The notes beneath the pieces were generated by a model that saw only the letters and a program-made list of their open reading frames with translations, did not search any database and was not told the DNA's origin. From contig CP141140.1 of assembly GCA_035235625.1 (NCBI GenBank), positions 11,242,685-11,306,684 on the forward strand: a stretch of DNA of 64,000 nt, in the 5' to 3' direction. Positions 60,879-64,000 of this stretch are shown in pieces; the stretch's first letter is position 1; every line of letters starts with the position of its first letter. A program made the translations under genes and the position numbers. The stretch comes from Saururus chinensis (lineage: Eukaryota; Streptophyta; Magnoliopsida; Piperales; Saururaceae).

Positions 60879-61313
60879 ACTAGACTCATTGTCAATGGAG
60901 GGCATAAAAAGCGCATCTACTGTTGTGAGACTCACACTCACTTCAAAACTGGAGATCGCATAGTAGGAAAAGTGGTTTTTATGCTGAAAATCATTTTCCA
61001 TACAATTTTTTATGACCAGCCGCTTTGTAGATGGTACATAACCATGTCTCCAGTCTCATGTGGGCTAATCACGTGGCTTTAGTCATGGAAACCGGTCATG
61101 CATCTCCCTTTTATGTTCACCACTAATAATGAGCATAGTATAAGTTGCACATGAGAGCTTTTGAAATTTAAGATCGATAACACATGCACTAATACACGTT
61201 ATCGGTATTAATGTAAGCTAACATATGCACCATCTATCTGACGATCTTGTAGATGAAGAACTCTCATGTGTGATTCTTGGTGGGCTCATTATCCGCCGGG
61301 AGTATAAAAAATT
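60555..61313. mobile_element. MITE with GATAATGAGCC ends
   Basis: The left end GGGAAATATTTTTTATACTC and the right end, read inward, GGAAGAATTTTTTATACTCC form an inverted pair, each followed by a TAATGAGCC core. It is of the same family as 15941-16148 and includes the 174-bp duplication. Confidence 0.65.
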
Positions 61314-62415
61314 CTTCCTTAAAAAGGAAGAAAAAGAAAAAAGAGAAGAGGACTCTCATGCCCATTTTGAATGCAATAATACCTTCTTTTGGACCTTTTG
61401 AAATTTCATCTATTGAAATAACATCTAAATCAATGACTCATGTGTTCAGGCACCAAATACCGCTTGCAGCCTAATACTCCTATTGGAGGCAGGGAGGAAT
61501 GGTACTGGCAGTTGCCGGGGGGCATATATGGACAGATCCCCTAAATGGCTTATCCACAAGTATCTCATAAACGCTGCCACACTGACAGATTTAACTTCAA
61601 ACAACAGCATTATTCCAGTGGCGACTATAAAGTTTGTTGGGTTCATTTCATTGACAACGATATATTAACCACCGATTTTTTTTATTTTAAAATATAAATA
61701 TATATAAACCACTTTGACCTCCATTTCCCTTAGCAATTAATATACCTAAAACGAGCCTCCACCATTCTGACTTTCAGTATAAAATATGTTAAGGTAAAAT
61801 AGGAAGTCGCAAAAACTGAGAGCATTTAAGTGATTCTTATTGCTTAAGTGGTTGCCTCCAACTGTTCTTTCACTACCTTGGGAATTCGCTTTTCCGGGCC
61901 GAATAAGGATTGACTAGGTGAACATGTTTGCAGGTGCGGGGAAGGGATGGAAGTGGCTAATCTAATGCGGTTGTCGTTCTTCATCATTTTTTATCAGGTT
62001 TGAAACATTTCCTGCTTCTGAATCCAAATTAGATATTCGAAGTTTACCTTGAACCCGCATGTATTCCGAGGCAAGGTTGATAACATTTAGTATCACTAGT
62101 CGTCGGTGTTCAAAAGTTTCTGTCCTCAGTTTTCAGTTTTAAAGTCATTCATATACCGAAGATATATTTAATTTACATCCCAGTCTTCTTGCTTTTATAA
62201 GAGTAAAACTGTTCGAGTGAAAATGGCAACAAAAATGCAACCTGGCAAACTTTTATGTATCATCGACGTTGTAACCTGACGAACTTACTGAAATACTTTT
62301 AAAAGATCTTGATCCTGTTGGAGTACCAGGATACGGGAAGCTTGACAAAGTAGTCGCAGCTTCAAATCCTACTCAAGTACTGACTGGGGCTAGTTCTTCG
62401 TTCATCCCATACCGG
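61314..62415. other. Spacer and 3' flank of the ERF gene
   Basis: Unremarkable AT-rich DNA. 61440-61670 has short open stretches on both strands but no recognised domain. Confidence 0.5.
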
Positions 62416-62994
62416 TTAATTATAGTTCCACAACTTTAGAGCGTCCGTGCCAGACACATCTGCCTCATCCTCGTCCTCACTCATAAGAGGAGGGCTAATA
62501 AGCATTCCTTCCGCCATTTTAATAAGAAGGTTGGGCATGTCAAAGATGGCCTCTTCATCTATGAATTCAACTGTCAATTCTTGGTGAAATTCCAAAGTGT
62601 TACCCTCGGCACAAATTGGCAAAGACACTGGAATTGCTGTGGCATTGGCGGCGGCGGCTGCAGCAGCTTCAGCGGCTGATCGGATGTCTGCTGGCGCGGT
62701 GGAAGCAGGGACAGGAAGCTTGGAGGCGGAAGCAGGGAAGTTAAGCTCCGTTCCTTGGCCTTTGAGGGCCAATGAAGCTACGTCGTAAGCCACTGCGGCC
62801 ATTTCCGGCAGGATGTAGGTGCCAAGCCATATGCGGTTCGGCGTCCTGGGCTCGCGGATCTCGGCCACCCATTTACCGTTGCTCCGCTGCCTGACTCCTC
62901 GGTAAACAGGGTGCGGCCCCGGCCCAGTTCTTGCGCCCGTGCCTTGTCTACTTGTCGAAGAAAGATCGTAGGCAGGCCGAGAGGGATGCATCAT
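62416..62994 (-). CDS. DREB subgroup A-4 transcription factor, ERF025/026/027-like
   Basis: Intact single-exon AP2/ERF factor of 192 residues. AP2 domain about 29-86 ([33 protein letters not shown]); V43 and E48 keep the DREB-type residues 14 and 19, pointing to DRE/CRT binding. There is no CBF signature before the domain. After an alanine run (about 105-120), the C-terminus has [26 protein letters not shown] and ends LKLWNYN, typical of the ERF025/026/027 branch. The first of two adjacent Met codons was taken as start; either works. It is about 26 kb from the nearest CBF gene and on the opposite strand. The specific member is uncertain. Confidence 0.93.
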   Translation of the reverse strand: MMHPSRPAYDLSSTSRQGTGARTGPGPHPVYRGVRQRSNGKWVAEIREPRTPNRIWLGTYILPEMAAVAYDVASLALKGQGTELNFPASASKLPVPASTAPADIRSAAEAAAAAAANATAIPVSLPICAEGNTLEFHQELTVEFIDEEAIFDMPNLLIKMAEGMLISPPLMSEDEDEADVSGTDALKLWNYN

Positions 62995-63064
62995 GAGCTA
63001 CCAAAATGTATGGCGGGAAGTTTGAGTTTGAAGTTGGAGGTGGGAGTTATTTACGTTTGGTCAA

Positions 63065-63081
63065 TGTATATATATATATGT
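63065..63081 (-). promoter_or_regulatory. Probable TATA box of the ERF gene
   Basis: On the minus strand ACATATATATATATACA lies about 75 bp before the start codon, a plausible TATA region, though it could also be a chance AT run. Confidence 0.45.
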
Positions 63082-64000
63082 CGACATGTAACGATTGGTA
63101 ATTGGTTTGATGTGTAATGGAAGAAGCAGTAAGTGCGAACCAGTTATTGCCTGACTGTTCTCTGTGGAACTGGAAATTAACAAACAAGAGTGGACGGACA
63201 GCTCGTTGTGGATGTTTTGGTGTACTCGAGTTGGATAGCCGAGTTTTACAGCAGATACACTAGTTCTTTGATGGAGACAAGGGCTTTTCAGATAAAACAT
63301 CATCCAAGTACAGATATGAGACTTTTTCTGACACTTGGATTACTTTGTTTCTCTGAAAGTCGATCTTAGTGGCAAAGGTGCAAGTCACTGCTTTATTCCC
63401 TTGTTTTTCATACAGTTATAATACGTCCATGCATTTGATCCCTACAATTCTTTGACAGCCCCTGTCTCACAGTTTAGAAAGGACCAACTTCGTACATAAA
63501 CAACAAAAGCAGAAGTCCTATTGTGAAAAGCCATGGGATCTCAATTCAGATTAGTCTTAGGCTTCAGTACTTTTCTAATCACTCATTTCTTCATTATACT
63601 TGTAGAGTGAGTGAGTCCTGAACCAGACATGTCTTAGTTATCCACTTATTTCCGTCAACCACCAAATATTTTGATTTATTGGCAACAAAGAAAACGGTAT
63701 TGAAAACACATTATGATGCAATCACAGGATTGATCTCTTTAATTCAAGACAGTCATATAGCTAAAATATGGCAAATTATGTTGTTAAAAAAACGATTAGG
63801 ATAAGATATCCAGGGACAGGCCTTCTTAAGAGGCCTAATCAACTTTATCATCATTGACAACTGCACTAAATTAGCTCATGAAAATAAATAGGAAGCTTAC
63901 GCCAGCCTGTTCTTTTACGCGAAATATGAGCATCAAACTGCTTACTCCATTATAAATAGGTGAGTTGGCAAATCCATCCCTTCAAACTGAAAAGAAACGA
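63082..64000. other. ERF upstream region
   Basis: Intergenic DNA up to the window end. No second gene or repeat is recognised. Confidence 0.5.

Noticed and set aside
60552..61082. 176-residue frame with internal repeats
   Set aside because: It is the translation of a 174-bp duplicated MITE arm; 174 is divisible by three, so the frame stays open.

Overview
This is nuclear DNA from a flowering plant. Genes carry GT-AG introns, the transcription factors are plant AP2/ERF proteins, and most of the sequence is plant-type transposable elements (hAT, CACTA, Mutator-like, Ty1/copia, solo LTRs) in AT-rich spacers. I cannot name the species. Four host loci are recognisable: an 11-exon tRNA dimethylallyltransferase (IPT2-type, 2440-5869, +); two DREB1/CBF-type factors (7908-12414, + and 36150-36714, +), both damaged at the C-terminus; and an intact DREB A-4 factor of the ERF025/026/027 type (62416-62994, -).

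Layout. 1-590: end of a copia-type LTR plus its tRNA primer site. 1797-2308: a hAT MITE with a perfect 8-bp target duplication, in the IPT promoter. 2440-5869: IPT2-type gene, followed by a stray copy of its own 5' end (6405-6527). 7908-12414: a CBF gene split by a 3.87-kb hAT element that carries exons of exportin 1 and of a second, unidentified gene. 13488-16826: a large repeat-filled hAT-like element. 17248-21724: a Mutator-like element with a 3.3-kb solo LTR inside it. 22145-23808 and 29815-32119: inverted copies of one hAT-like family on either side of a 5.2-kb solo LTR rich in minisatellites. 36150-36714: second CBF gene with a 4-bp duplication. 38445-42045: wrecked copia elements with a roughly 600-bp palindrome. 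42765-45790: pseudogene pieces of a peroxisomal carrier and of the G-patch protein TOUGH, followed by a CACTA terminus at 47027. 48975-52160: a second member of the cargo-carrying hAT family with different interior. 52463-60109: a three-level nest (CACTA, then hAT, then solo LTR), each level with its own target duplication. 62416-62994: the intact ERF.

Together: the host genes are a tRNA-modifying (cytokinin-related) enzyme and three members of the DREB group, which control cold and drought responses. The most notable story is transposon capture and gene breakage. A related family of gene-carrying hAT elements (GCCCGGCCC-rich subterminal DNA, TAGGGCTGCA ends) occurs as one MITE and two long, differently loaded copies, and one copy inserted in the activation-domain region of a CBF gene. 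No intact transposase is visible, so these elements would need a partner elsewhere. Exon and element limits were read by eye from splice sites, family similarity and target duplications; nothing was checked by alignment software.
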